From positions 1 to 10,368 of the forward strand of contig CALWMQ010000150.1 of assembly GCA_944382025.1 (NCBI GenBank): a stretch of 10,368 bases of DNA. Reading direction: 5' to 3'. The translations under genes were made by a program, and so were the position numbers. Under the pieces are notes generated by a model, which ran no database searches, had not been told where the DNA came from, and was given only the letters and a program-made list of their open reading frames with translations. The number at the start of each line of letters is the position of its first letter. Within the stretch, counting starts at the first letter, position 1. The stretch comes from an uncultured Clostridia bacterium (GTDB lineage Bacteria; Bacillota; Clostridia; Oscillospirales; Acutalibacteraceae). Shown here piece after piece: positions 1 through 6,558 of the stretch.

Positions 1-939
1 TATAACGAAGCCATGGAACGTTACGGCTCCGACAAGCCGGATATCCGATTTCCTATGGAACTGATCGACCTGGCCGATGCGGTAAAAGACTGTGGTTTTG
101 GCGTGTTCTCGTCCGCTGTGCAGGGCGGCGGTACTGTCCGGTGCATCACCGCCAAAAACGCGGTGAGTATCCTGACCCGCAAAGAGGTGGACAAGCTTAC
201 CGACTTTGTCAAAGGCATCGGCGCCAAAGGCTTGGCCTGGGTACGCTGGACAGAGGATTCCGTGGCTTCCTCCTTCGGGAAATTCCTCTCTGAAGAGGAA
301 ATGTCCCGGCTGCTGCAAACCGCCGGCGCTGAAAAAGGGGATGTGGTTCTCATCGTGGCGGACACGGTGAAAAAACACGTCTTGACCACCTTAGGTGCCC
401 TGCGCCTCACCGTGGCGGATAAGCTGAGCCTGCCTCGAACCGGCCTGGGCCTGCTGTGGATTACCCAGTTCCCCTTCTTCGAGTGGGATGAAGAGCAGGA
501 GCAATGGGTGGCTATGCATCATCCCTTTACCGCTCCTCTGGACGAATGTATCCCCTATTTGGACAGCGACCCCGGAAAGGTATATGCCAAGGCTTATGAC
601 CTGGTCCTGGGAGGGATCGAACTGGCCAGCGGTTCCATCCGTATTACCGACCCTGAACTCCAGGGACATATGTTCAAGGCCCTGGGCCTGTCGGACGAGG
701 AAGCCCATGAGAAATTCGGTTTCCTGACCGACGCTTTCCAGTACGGCGCCCCGCCTCACGGCGGTATGGGCATTGGGCTGGATCGGCTGGTCATGCAGAT
801 GCTGGGCGCTTCTACCCTGCGGGATGTGGTTGCCTATCCCAAGGTACAGAACATGACGGAACTGATGACCGAGTGCCCCGCCCCTGTTGATCAGGAGCAG
901 CTGAACGAGTTGGGGATTGCGGTGCAGGCGCAATCATAA
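1..939 (+). CDS. aspS: Aspartyl-tRNA synthetase, C-terminal part (5' end outside window)
   Basis: Class II aminoacyl-tRNA synthetase that charges tRNA-Asp with aspartate in the cytoplasm. The reading frame is open from base 1, and the first residues (YNEAMERYGSDKPDIRF) are the conserved AspRS segment just before the inserted GAD domain, so this is an internal entry and the ATG at 13 is not the start. The visible ~312 residues hold the GAD insertion (roughly residues 25-135), the segment FPFFEWDEEQEQWVAMHHPF, the active-site strand IELASGSIRI and motif 3 (GGMGIGLDRL), whose arginine contacts ATP. The C-terminal tail follows the family pattern (PKVQNMTELM, then QLNELGI). The GAD domain marks it as the bacterial-type enzyme. 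The gene ends with TAA and is followed after 42 nt by a strong hairpin. No frameshift or missing key residue is visible. The catalytic N-terminal part and anticodon-binding domain lie outside the window. Confidence 0.97.
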   Translation, partial: YNEAMERYGSDKPDIRFPMELIDLADAVKDCGFGVFSSAVQGGGTVRCITAKNAVSILTRKEVDKLTDFVKGIGAKGLAWVRWTEDSVASSFGKFLSEEEMSRLLQTAGAEKGDVVLIVADTVKKHVLTTLGALRLTVADKLSLPRTGLGLLWITQFPFFEWDEEQEQWVAMHHPFTAPLDECIPYLDSDPGKVYAKAYDLVLGGIELASGSIRITDPELQGHMFKALGLSDEEAHEKFGFLTDAFQYGAPPHGGMGIGLDRLVMQMLGASTLRDVVAYPKVQNMTELMTECPAPVDQEQLNELGIAVQAQS

Positions 940-981
940 AAAGACCCGGAACCCTCGCCGGGAATCGCGATATAACGCTAA

Positions 982-1028
982 AAGACCCGTGCTGTAACGG
1001 CTTACAAAGCCGTTACAGCACGGGTCTT
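982..1028. terminator. Intrinsic terminator between convergent aspS and ABC operon
   Basis: A perfect 22-bp stem (982-1003 with 1007-1028) closes on a 3-nt loop (ACA). On the plus strand it is followed by a T-rich tail (TCTTTGTGTT), and on the minus strand by TTTAGCGTTAT. It sits between the aspS stop and the convergent permease stop, so it probably ends transcription from both sides. The stem is unusually long for an intrinsic terminator. Confidence 0.85.
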
Positions 1029-1149
1029 CTTTGTGTTATGTCCTTTTGATGATGGATTGCGCTAGGCTTCTCCGCCGGGTGTTTCTTTTTATGGCTGAAA
1101 ACGTGGGAAAAATTCAACCCGCTTGACTTTTCCGCCTATTCCTCTCCCC

Positions 1150-3366
1150 TCACGGCTGCGCTGGGAAGGAAATCACCTTCACTGGAGCGGCGGATTCCTC
1201 GGTAAACACCACTACCCTATTTTCCCCTTCTCCCGTCAGCAGGGAGGGGATTTCGGCGCTGGATGCCTGGAAAAAGGCCGTATAGGTCACATAGGTAGGA
1301 TAATAATAGTCCTCCTCCCCATAATAGGCGTTCTCCTCTCTGTCCAGGGTGATGCGATACAAGGGTTTTGTGATATCCAGCACCTCATCGGAACGAAGCA
1401 CCCCCGCAAATTCCTCTACCCGGGTTGGCATTTGCCTTAACTGCTCTCCCGACAGGGAAAAAGACGCGGAGCCGCTGCCCAAGCCATCCAGATTATAGGC
1501 TTCCACATTCAAGTTGTCCCCCAGACGCCACTCTTTTGCCTCCAGCCAGCTCAGAATCTTGTCGGCATCGCTTTTCTGCTGCTCCTGTGTCTCCCGGAGA
1601 TACCGATTACAGCTTTGTGTCAGGTTGGTAAACAGCGGCAGGCTAAAACTATATTGCTGGGTACCGATTGTGGTAGACACCCGTAAGGTATCCAGGAACG
1701 CATACTGCTGAGACGCCAACTGGCTGGAAGTGATCATATCAGAGTACACAATACCTTGCTTTTGAAGAACAATCTGGGCATACCATTGCTCAAAAGGCAA
1801 TGCCGCCACCTCATCGCACATCATCTGGTAAATTTCCTGCACCGCCTGGCGGGATATGGTCGTGTTGGGGATGGTAACGGTAGTGGAATCATATCCCAGC
1901 CTTGGCAGTTTCTGATAAATTTCCCGGAAAGCCGGGATCTCTGCCAGTGGGGCAGATAAGGCTTGATAATCCTCGGCGCTCATCAGGATGTTCCGGTAAT
2001 GGACAGAGGCTCCGGTCCGTATAGCTACACAAGCTGTGGTCATATTACTGTACTGGGTGTAATATTTCCGTGGGGAAGACCGGCATACATCCACGGTATA
2101 GCTTAGCTGGCGGGCTACCACCTGGTTAACGTCCAGGCTTTTGATTTCTATTTCCTGGGCACGGGCGGTAAAATAATCGGTATACTTGTTGGGAGATACG
2201 ATGCGAATAGAGGTGATATCCTCCGCTCCGGGGGAAAACGACAGGACGGATTGGTACAGCCCCACCATCCCGCCGATCAGCGCCACATTGAGCACTGCCA
2301 GCACTCCCAGAACCGGAATGGCCCGGAGAAGATTTTTCCACTTCCGGGTGGTAATGATTTCATAGAGGAAATAGACCACCAAAGCGATGATATAAATCAC
2401 CACATAGGAGAACAGCTCCCCCTCCTCTTTCCAAACAATGCCGTGAAAGATGCCATAGCAGGCAAAAGCGCAGGGAATCATGGCCAGGGCCAGCCGATAA
2501 GCCGCCTGAAGGATCCGGTTAGGAGCGGCTTGGCCAGCCGCTTCGCTCCTGCGGCGGTGGAACAGAACCGCCCCTGCCGCCAGATAAAGGATCCCCAGCA
2601 CCAGAGTATACAGGCCGCTTCCCAAAGAGCTGACCACATTGGAGAACGTTCCCAGCCCCAGAGCCCCCAATACCGCCCCCACCGGAACGTTGCAGGAGGA
2701 ATCCAGCAGAAAAACGAAATGGTTGGAAGGGATTAACGGCAGGGCCTCGGTCACGCTGACATTCAGGAACAGGATGAGAAGCCGGGGAACAAAAATCAGC
2801 ATCAGGGACACCATCACATTGGTAAACAGGGTCCCGGTAACACACATAGCCAGGGCTACACAGGCTGTCACCAGCACGCAGCCGGACAGGATGTTGAACA
2901 GGGCAGTCAGCACACTGGAAAAGTTCACCACGAAAAAGGCGGGGAACAATACATGAAAGCCTACCGCCAGCCCAGTGGTCACCACAGCCGTGCCCATAAC
3001 CCAGGTTAGGATCGCGGCAATAAAACTGAAAAACAGGCAGAGCCTGGTTTCAGGAATGGCATGATAAAAATCGCTGGCATTGCGCCGGTTCAGAAATTGG
3101 AATAGATATAGGGTCATCAGAGGCGCCAGTACGCAAAAGCTTGCAAACAAAATTGGATGTATATCTATAAAGTCCAGCAGCTGCACCCGAATATACGGCT
3201 GGTCTTTCTGGGACAGCACTTTCCCCACCGGGATCAAAATAGCTTCCAGCGACATAATCACCAACGCGGCGATACCGATCAGCCGCAGCTGCTTAAGCCC
3301 ATCCAGATACAGACGCGGGCTAAAAACGCTCTTTTTCATCACATTCACCAACCTTTCCGTCCGCAT
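1150..3366 (-). CDS. Large ABC-2-type permease subunit with extracytoplasmic C-terminal domain
   Basis: Integral membrane partner of the ATPase encoded just upstream. Counting from the ATG at 3366 (738 aa), hydrophobic segments fall at about 28-48, 70-92, 108-145 (probably two), 151-178, 182-203, 250-270, 290-310, 318-338 and 348-371, giving about ten helices. The remaining ~367 residues are soluble in character and, after an even number of helices, would be outside the cell. The loop after the second helix (FLNRRNASDFYHAIPETR) resembles that of clostridial permeases paired with YtrA/YtrB-type proteins. The start is ambiguous: ATG 3366 shares one base with the upstream stop (TGATG) and has GGAGG 4 nt before it; GTG 3369 is too close to it; ATG 3339 (MKKSVFSPRLY) has GGAAAGG about 11 nt upstream and could be the true N-terminus. 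The substrate cannot be told from sequence. Export or sensing of a cell-envelope compound is inferred from the operon type. Confidence 0.85.
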   Translation of the reverse strand: MRTERLVNVMKKSVFSPRLYLDGLKQLRLIGIAALVIMSLEAILIPVGKVLSQKDQPYIRVQLLDFIDIHPILFASFCVLAPLMTLYLFQFLNRRNASDFYHAIPETRLCLFFSFIAAILTWVMGTAVVTTGLAVGFHVLFPAFFVVNFSSVLTALFNILSGCVLVTACVALAMCVTGTLFTNVMVSLMLIFVPRLLILFLNVSVTEALPLIPSNHFVFLLDSSCNVPVGAVLGALGLGTFSNVVSSLGSGLYTLVLGILYLAAGAVLFHRRRSEAAGQAAPNRILQAAYRLALAMIPCAFACYGIFHGIVWKEEGELFSYVVIYIIALVVYFLYEIITTRKWKNLLRAIPVLGVLAVLNVALIGGMVGLYQSVLSFSPGAEDITSIRIVSPNKYTDYFTARAQEIEIKSLDVNQVVARQLSYTVDVCRSSPRKYYTQYSNMTTACVAIRTGASVHYRNILMSAEDYQALSAPLAEIPAFREIYQKLPRLGYDSTTVTIPNTTISRQAVQEIYQMMCDEVAALPFEQWYAQIVLQKQGIVYSDMITSSQLASQQYAFLDTLRVSTTIGTQQYSFSLPLFTNLTQSCNRYLRETQEQQKSDADKILSWLEAKEWRLGDNLNVEAYNLDGLGSGSASFSLSGEQLRQMPTRVEEFAGVLRSDEVLDITKPLYRITLDREENAYYGEEDYYYPTYVTYTAFFQASSAEIPSLLTGEGENRVVVFTEESAAPVKVISFPAQP

Positions 3367-4268
3367 CACGCCTCCAGCACATCGCTGAAGGCATAGCCCA
3401 AAGCTTCCATCTCATAGGTAAACACTTCTTCCAGCGTCAGGGGAAGCACATCCATGAGAATGGGTGCCATCTGATGAAGGCGATTGACCGTCTCCTCCCG
3501 ATTGCCGCGGACGATCATGTTGGCTACGGATCCCCGCTTGCTGAAATGGAGGATATCAATCCCCTGGAAGGATTCCCGGCCGTACTCCTGGGAAAAAGCA
3601 ATCTGGATCTTGAACAGGGAGGTTTTGAGATTCTGTATATCGCTCTCCAGTACCAGTCCGCCTTTATGGAGCAGGGCTAACTGGTCACAGGTATCCTCCA
3701 GTTCCCGCAGGGAGTGGGACGTGATAATAGCGGTCGCCTGCCGTTCCAGCACGTCCTGGCAGATCAGGTTTTTGACCAGGTTGCGCATGACGGGATCCAG
3801 GCCATCGAAGGTTTCGTCAAAAAAGATGTATTGCGGGCGGCAGGAAACCGCTAAAATAGTCGCGGCCTGGCGGCGCATGCCTTTGGAAAAGGTGCCCAGG
3901 GATTTTTGGGGGTTCAGGCGGAACGTGTCCGTCAGGGACCGGTATCTCTTATGGTCAAAGGTGGGATAAGCGGCGGCATACAGGCCGGCCATCCGGTCCA
4001 TGCTTGCCCCCGGTAAAAAGTACAGTTCATCCGGTACAAACGCGACTTGGGATTTCACAGCCGGGTTCTCAAATACCGGCTGGCCGTCAATGGTCAGATT
4101 GCCTTCATCCGCCCGGTATACCCCGGCCATCAGCCGCAAAAAGGTAGATTTACCCGCGCCGTTAGATCCTACCATGCCATAGATACACCCCTGAGGGATG
4201 GTGCAGGTAATATGGCTCAGGGCGGTAAAATCCTCAAATGTCTTGGTAACGTTTTCCGCTTTAATCAT
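3366..4268 (-). CDS. ABC transporter ATP-binding protein (YtrB-like)
   Basis: Cytoplasmic ATPase of 300 aa that should power the permease encoded next. Walker A is GSNGAGKST (residues 34-42), the signature motif is FSKGM (127-131, in place of LSGGQ), Walker B is YIFFDE (147-152) with the catalytic Glu152, the D-loop is GLD (156-158) and the switch histidine is H185 (TSHS). The usual Q-loop glutamine position reads VPDE (D80), and the residue after the Walker B Glu is Thr where Pro is usual. These departures are, as far as I recall, typical of the YtrB/NatA-like branch and do not suggest an inactive enzyme. About 85 C-terminal residues beyond the core may form a regulatory extension. The ATG overlaps the repressor stop by 4 nt (ATGA) and has GGAGGG 8 nt upstream, so translation is probably coupled. 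One ATPase with one permease suggests each acts as a homodimer (inference). Confidence 0.95.
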   Translation of the reverse strand: MIKAENVTKTFEDFTALSHITCTIPQGCIYGMVGSNGAGKSTFLRLMAGVYRADEGNLTIDGQPVFENPAVKSQVAFVPDELYFLPGASMDRMAGLYAAAYPTFDHKRYRSLTDTFRLNPQKSLGTFSKGMRRQAATILAVSCRPQYIFFDETFDGLDPVMRNLVKNLICQDVLERQATAIITSHSLRELEDTCDQLALLHKGGLVLESDIQNLKTSLFKIQIAFSQEYGRESFQGIDILHFSKRGSVANMIVRGNREETVNRLHQMAPILMDVLPLTLEEVFTYEMEALGYAFSDVLEA

Positions 4269-4654
4269 ATGGTATTCCCTCCCTTGTCATGCGCGGAATA
4301 GGCCTGTTCCACTGTATGAAGCACCTCATCCTTCGCGATGCCCGCCAAGGCCAGCTCCTGGGCAAGCTGATAAAGGAGGCCCAGATTTTCCCGTTTATGC
4401 TCTCCCAGGAGTGCCACAGCGTTTTCCGACACAAAGCATCCGATGCCGGGGACAGAGTAGATAACGCCCCGGAGATCCAGTTCGGAATAGGCCTTTTGGA
4501 TGGTATTGGGATTGATAGACAGCTCCATGGACAAGCTGCGGACACTGGGAAGCTGGGTACCCGGCTTGAGCACGCCGGACAGCACAAACCGTTCCAGCTG
4601 ATGGATGATCTGTTCATAGACCGGCTGGCGGGACATGGTATCCACCTGGAACAT
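4265..4654 (-). CDS. GntR-family transcriptional regulator, YtrA subfamily
   Basis: DNA-binding repressor of 129 aa, first gene of the GntR/ABC operon. Residues 10-76 are a GntR winged helix: PVYEQIIHQLERFVLSGVL, PGTQLPSVRSLS, the recognition-helix region INPNTIQKAYSELD, and the wing ending GIGCFV. Only ~50 residues follow, predicted helical. This short tail marks the YtrA subfamily and excludes the large effector domains of FadR, HutC or MocR types. YtrA-type genes are usually found beside ABC transporter genes and repress them, as seen here. The ATG at 4654 is preceded by a full AAAGGAGG. A palindrome at 4693-4719, over the predicted transcription start, is the likely operator, so the protein should repress its own operon. 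The inducer is unknown; in Bacillus the ytr operon responds to cell-wall antibiotics, and by analogy an envelope-stress signal is possible. Confidence 0.95.
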   Translation of the reverse strand: MFQVDTMSRQPVYEQIIHQLERFVLSGVLKPGTQLPSVRSLSMELSINPNTIQKAYSELDLRGVIYSVPGIGCFVSENAVALLGEHKRENLGLLYQLAQELALAGIAKDEVLHTVEQAYSAHDKGGNTI

Positions 4655-4692
4655 GGGCCCCCTCCTTTCAAAAGCAGTGTATGATGGCTACT

Positions 4693-4719
4693 AACTGTAC
4701 TATATGTCATAATACAGTT
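4693..4719. promoter_or_regulatory. Probable operator of the GntR/YtrA repressor
   Basis: An inverted repeat with perfect 7-bp arms, AACTGTA (4693-4699) and TACAGTT (4713-4719), is centred on 4706. The interior is also mostly symmetrical (TAT at 4701-4703 against ATA at 4709-4711), so 10 of 11 arm positions pair. It begins 3 bp downstream of the -10 box and spans the expected start site, a position where a bound repressor blocks transcription. The arm spacing (13 nt) fits a YtrA-type dimer. Binding by the adjacent regulator is inferred. Confidence 0.75.
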
Positions 4720-4721
4720 GA

Positions 4722-4751
4722 AGTATACCATCCTCTCCACCGCCTTGTCAA
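4722..4751 (-). promoter_or_regulatory. Sigma-A promoter of the GntR/ABC operon
   Basis: Read on the minus strand, a consensus -35 TTGACA (4746-4751) is separated by 18 nt from a -10 TATACT (4722-4727). The transcription start should fall near 4715, leaving a leader of about 60 nt before the repressor ATG at 4654. It is the best promoter match in the window. Confidence 0.85.
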
Positions 4752-4951
4752 GGCTTTCTATAGCCCATTCCCATTTTTCATCTTCTGTTTTCCTTGCCAA
4801 CCGGGTATTCCCCGGGACGGTACTGGACTATCCGGGCGCTCATCCGCATCCCTCATAATTTGTCAGCCTTTCATCTCCTATAGGCATCCGGGATGGCGGA
4901 TCCGGACAATCCCGGCCATTACCCATCCGTTAGCGGCACACCGTATAGGGC

Positions 4952-5719
4952 CTACCGATTCATGTTGTCCACGATTTCCGCAGGTTTGGCGGTCATTTCG
5001 ACCCAAGCCGGAAGGAACCCGCTTTTGAGGGCATTCCGAACCGAGCCCAGATTTGACCACGCCGAGCAATAGAAAGGAACCTTCCCTTTTTTCAGGATTT
5101 CCATCGCCAAATGACTGGTCAGGGATGCGGCGATTCCCTGCCGCCTGTACCGGGGCAGGACATCTATTCCGATTTGCCACATGGCGGCACAATCGGCGGA
5201 ACATCCTGCCAATCCAATCAGCTTCCCGTGATCATACGCACCCATCCCCAGCACATCCAGTTCCTTTCGGCTTTCGCACAAAGCATTGCTCCATTCCGGC
5301 TGATACAGGCCGGCCAAATCGTCCTGTTCCAGCAGGCGCACTTCGTAACGGCATGGCTGGGCAACTAGCTTTTGGATATCCGGCAGATAGTATTCCGCCA
5401 TAAAACATATTTTTTGCCCCATGGTTTCCAACCGTTCATTGAGCCAGTGTAAATTCGGGGTTTCAAAGCAATGACAGGCGGCAAATTTTTCAATGTATTC
5501 CTCTACTATTCCCCTGTACGCCTCTTGTACTGAGGCGACAATGTTATTGCCGTAGGAAACCAAATGACAGGCGATCGGTTCCTTATAATACTTCCGGGCG
5601 CCTGGGCCCAGATGAAAAGGAACCACTACATTTCTGCCGCATAAAAAATCCGATGGGGTACAGCCTATATCCAACGCGGACTGTTCCACAGCAATTTGGA
5701 AAATTTCCTGGTTATTCAC
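4952..5719 (-). CDS. GNAT family N-acetyltransferase
   Basis: Predicted cytoplasmic acetyltransferase using acetyl-CoA; the acceptor is unknown. Numbering from the ATG at 5725, the GNAT fold lies in the C-terminal half (about 127-245). Motif A, IGIDVLPRYRRQGIAASL (185-202), carries the R-x-x-G-x-A pyrophosphate-binding loop (R195, G197, A199 region); motif B, FYCSAWSNLGSVRNALKSGF (218-237), carries the N-x-x-S-x-R-x-x-x-K-x-G-F pattern. The ~125-residue N-terminal region (with YGNNIVASV and CHCFETPN) is not a GNAT core; similar two-part proteins seem common in clostridia. Start choice: AGGAGG (5727-5732) is only 1 nt from ATG 5725 but 7 nt from the in-frame GTG at 5719, so GTG 5719 is the better start (255 aa); ATG 5725 would give 257. 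It has its own promoter and appears monocistronic. Confidence 0.9.
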   Translation of the reverse strand: MNNQEIFQIAVEQSALDIGCTPSDFLCGRNVVVPFHLGPGARKYYKEPIACHLVSYGNNIVASVQEAYRGIVEEYIEKFAACHCFETPNLHWLNERLETMGQKICFMAEYYLPDIQKLVAQPCRYEVRLLEQDDLAGLYQPEWSNALCESRKELDVLGMGAYDHGKLIGLAGCSADCAAMWQIGIDVLPRYRRQGIAASLTSHLAMEILKKGKVPFYCSAWSNLGSVRNALKSGFLPAWVEMTAKPAEIVDNMNR

Positions 5720-5754
5720 TTGCATGCCTCCTTACGTGCCCGATGAACGGTATC

Positions 5755-5783
5755 AGTATAACCCAGTCCGCTGTTGAAAGCAA
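5755..5783 (-). promoter_or_regulatory. Promoter of the GNAT gene
   Basis: On the minus strand, -35 TTGCTT (5778-5783, 4 of 6 consensus) and -10 TATACT (5755-5760) are separated by 17 nt. The start would be near 5748, about 30 nt upstream of the coding start. Confidence 0.65.
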
Positions 5784-5862
5784 TGTCCTGGTTTCATCGC
5801 TATCCGGACGGCCGCTGTAGAGAAAATTTTTCAGGCAAATCTGTGTCAGCTGTCAGGGTGTC

Positions 5863-5891
5863 TTGAGAAGCAAGCGGTATCGTGTTATACT
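5863..5891 (+). promoter_or_regulatory. Promoter of the 148-aa membrane protein gene
   Basis: -35 TTGAGA (5863-5868), a 17-nt spacer, then -10 TATACT (5886-5891) with an upstream TGT (5883-5885) giving an extended -10. Transcription should start near 5898, leaving a leader of about 50 nt. It is divergent from the GNAT promoter, with about 80 bp between the two -35 boxes. Confidence 0.8.
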
Positions 5892-5946
5892 GAAAAGGGA
5901 GGTAAAATATTCTATCCATGCATTTCATATTGTGAGGTGAAGATAG

Positions 5947-6393
5947 ATGAAAAACCAGCAATACCGGCAATCCAGTACTCTGTCCTGCGAGCAGTTTAAA
6001 AAGCGGTTTCGGGAACAAGTTACCTCCTATGGGCGGCAGCCCCTGCGTCTGACGTACCATGAAAATCCCAGTGGGGATACCTTTGTGCTCCAGACGGGGA
6101 TTTTCAAACTGAAAGGGCATATCCGAGATATACCCGGCAAAGGCTCGGAAATTGTCTGGGAATTCACCAAACAGCTGATGCTGAAAATTGTGTTGGCGGT
6201 GCCTTTCATCGCCATGGTGTTTGCCATCGCTTACTACCTAATTACAAAGAACTATCCCTTTGCGTTCGGTCTGATGGCTGCGGCTATGGTCTATATCTGT
6301 CTTGCCAGCTTATTTTTGCTGTATATTCCCAAGAAGGATCGTCAACGCCTCACCGAACAGCTGGAGATTTTGTCCGACCATACAGAAGCATAA
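5947..6393 (+). CDS. Small membrane protein of unknown function (two predicted helices)
   Basis: I do not recognise this 148-aa protein. Residues 1-75 are hydrophilic and alternate in a way that suggests beta strands (LRLTYHEN, DTFVLQTGIFKLKGHIRDI), with no Cys-based or catalytic motif; the only Cys in this part is C14. Two hydrophobic helices follow at about 79-99 (MLKIVLAVPFIAMVFAIAYYL) and 104-127 (a short KNYP turn between them), and then a charged tail (KKDRQRLTEQLEIL). Both ends are therefore predicted to be in the cytoplasm. There is no signal peptide. The ATG at 5947 has GAGGTGA 6 nt upstream and a strong extended -10 promoter, so it is very probably a real, expressed gene. It is transcribed alone and ends before the hairpin at 6514-6555. 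A soluble domain anchored by a C-terminal hairpin is the only structural statement I can support. Confidence 0.85.
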   Translation: MKNQQYRQSSTLSCEQFKKRFREQVTSYGRQPLRLTYHENPSGDTFVLQTGIFKLKGHIRDIPGKGSEIVWEFTKQLMLKIVLAVPFIAMVFAIAYYLITKNYPFAFGLMAAAMVYICLASLFLLYIPKKDRQRLTEQLEILSDHTEA

Positions 6394-6513
6394 GGAGATA
6401 TACTTGGATAGATAAAACGGCAGAACAGAACAGCTCTTGGGGTGTGTGAACCCGTCCGGCGCGGCAGTCATCATGAAGTTATGGTCTTATCGGTTTCCAT
6501 AGCATTACAAGAA

Positions 6514-6555
6514 AAAGGCCGAAGGGGATCGGAAATCCGAGTCCCTTCGGCCTTT
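6514..6555. terminator. Bidirectional intrinsic terminator of clpB and the 148-aa gene
   Basis: A 13-bp perfect stem (6514-6526 with 6543-6555; AAAGGCCGAAGGG and its complement) encloses a second short stem (TCGG 6529-6532 with CCGA 6537-6540). Its minus-strand exit is TTTTTCTTGT, a good U-tract for clpB, whose stop is only 4 nt away. On the plus strand the exit is weaker (CCTTTCGTTTATTG) but could also end the small membrane protein transcript. Confidence 0.85.
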
Positions 6556-6558
6556 CGT

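Noticed and set aside
391..933. 180-codon minus-strand frame within aspS
   Set aside because: Fully antisense to a conserved essential gene; the translation is unlike any family and there is no start signal.
4261..4800. 179-codon minus-strand frame overlapping the GntR gene
   Set aside because: It crosses the operon promoter and operator and reads the repressor gene out of frame. The winged-helix frame 4265-4654 is clearly the real one.
4888..4915. CCGGGAT/ATCCCGG inverted repeat downstream of the GNAT gene
   Set aside because: The 7-bp stem has a 14-nt loop and no T-run on either side, so a terminator call is not supported. No better GNAT terminator was found.
6392..6405. AAGGAGATATAC just after the 148-aa gene, resembling the phage T7 gene 10 ribosome binding site
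   Set aside because: The following codons give only a three-codon frame (TTG GAT AGA TAA), so there is no gene for it to serve; likely chance.
6394..6513. Possible small gene in the gap before the clpB terminator
   Set aside because: No frame with a credible start and ribosome binding site; the open plus-strand frame from 6442 runs through the terminator and antisense into clpB.
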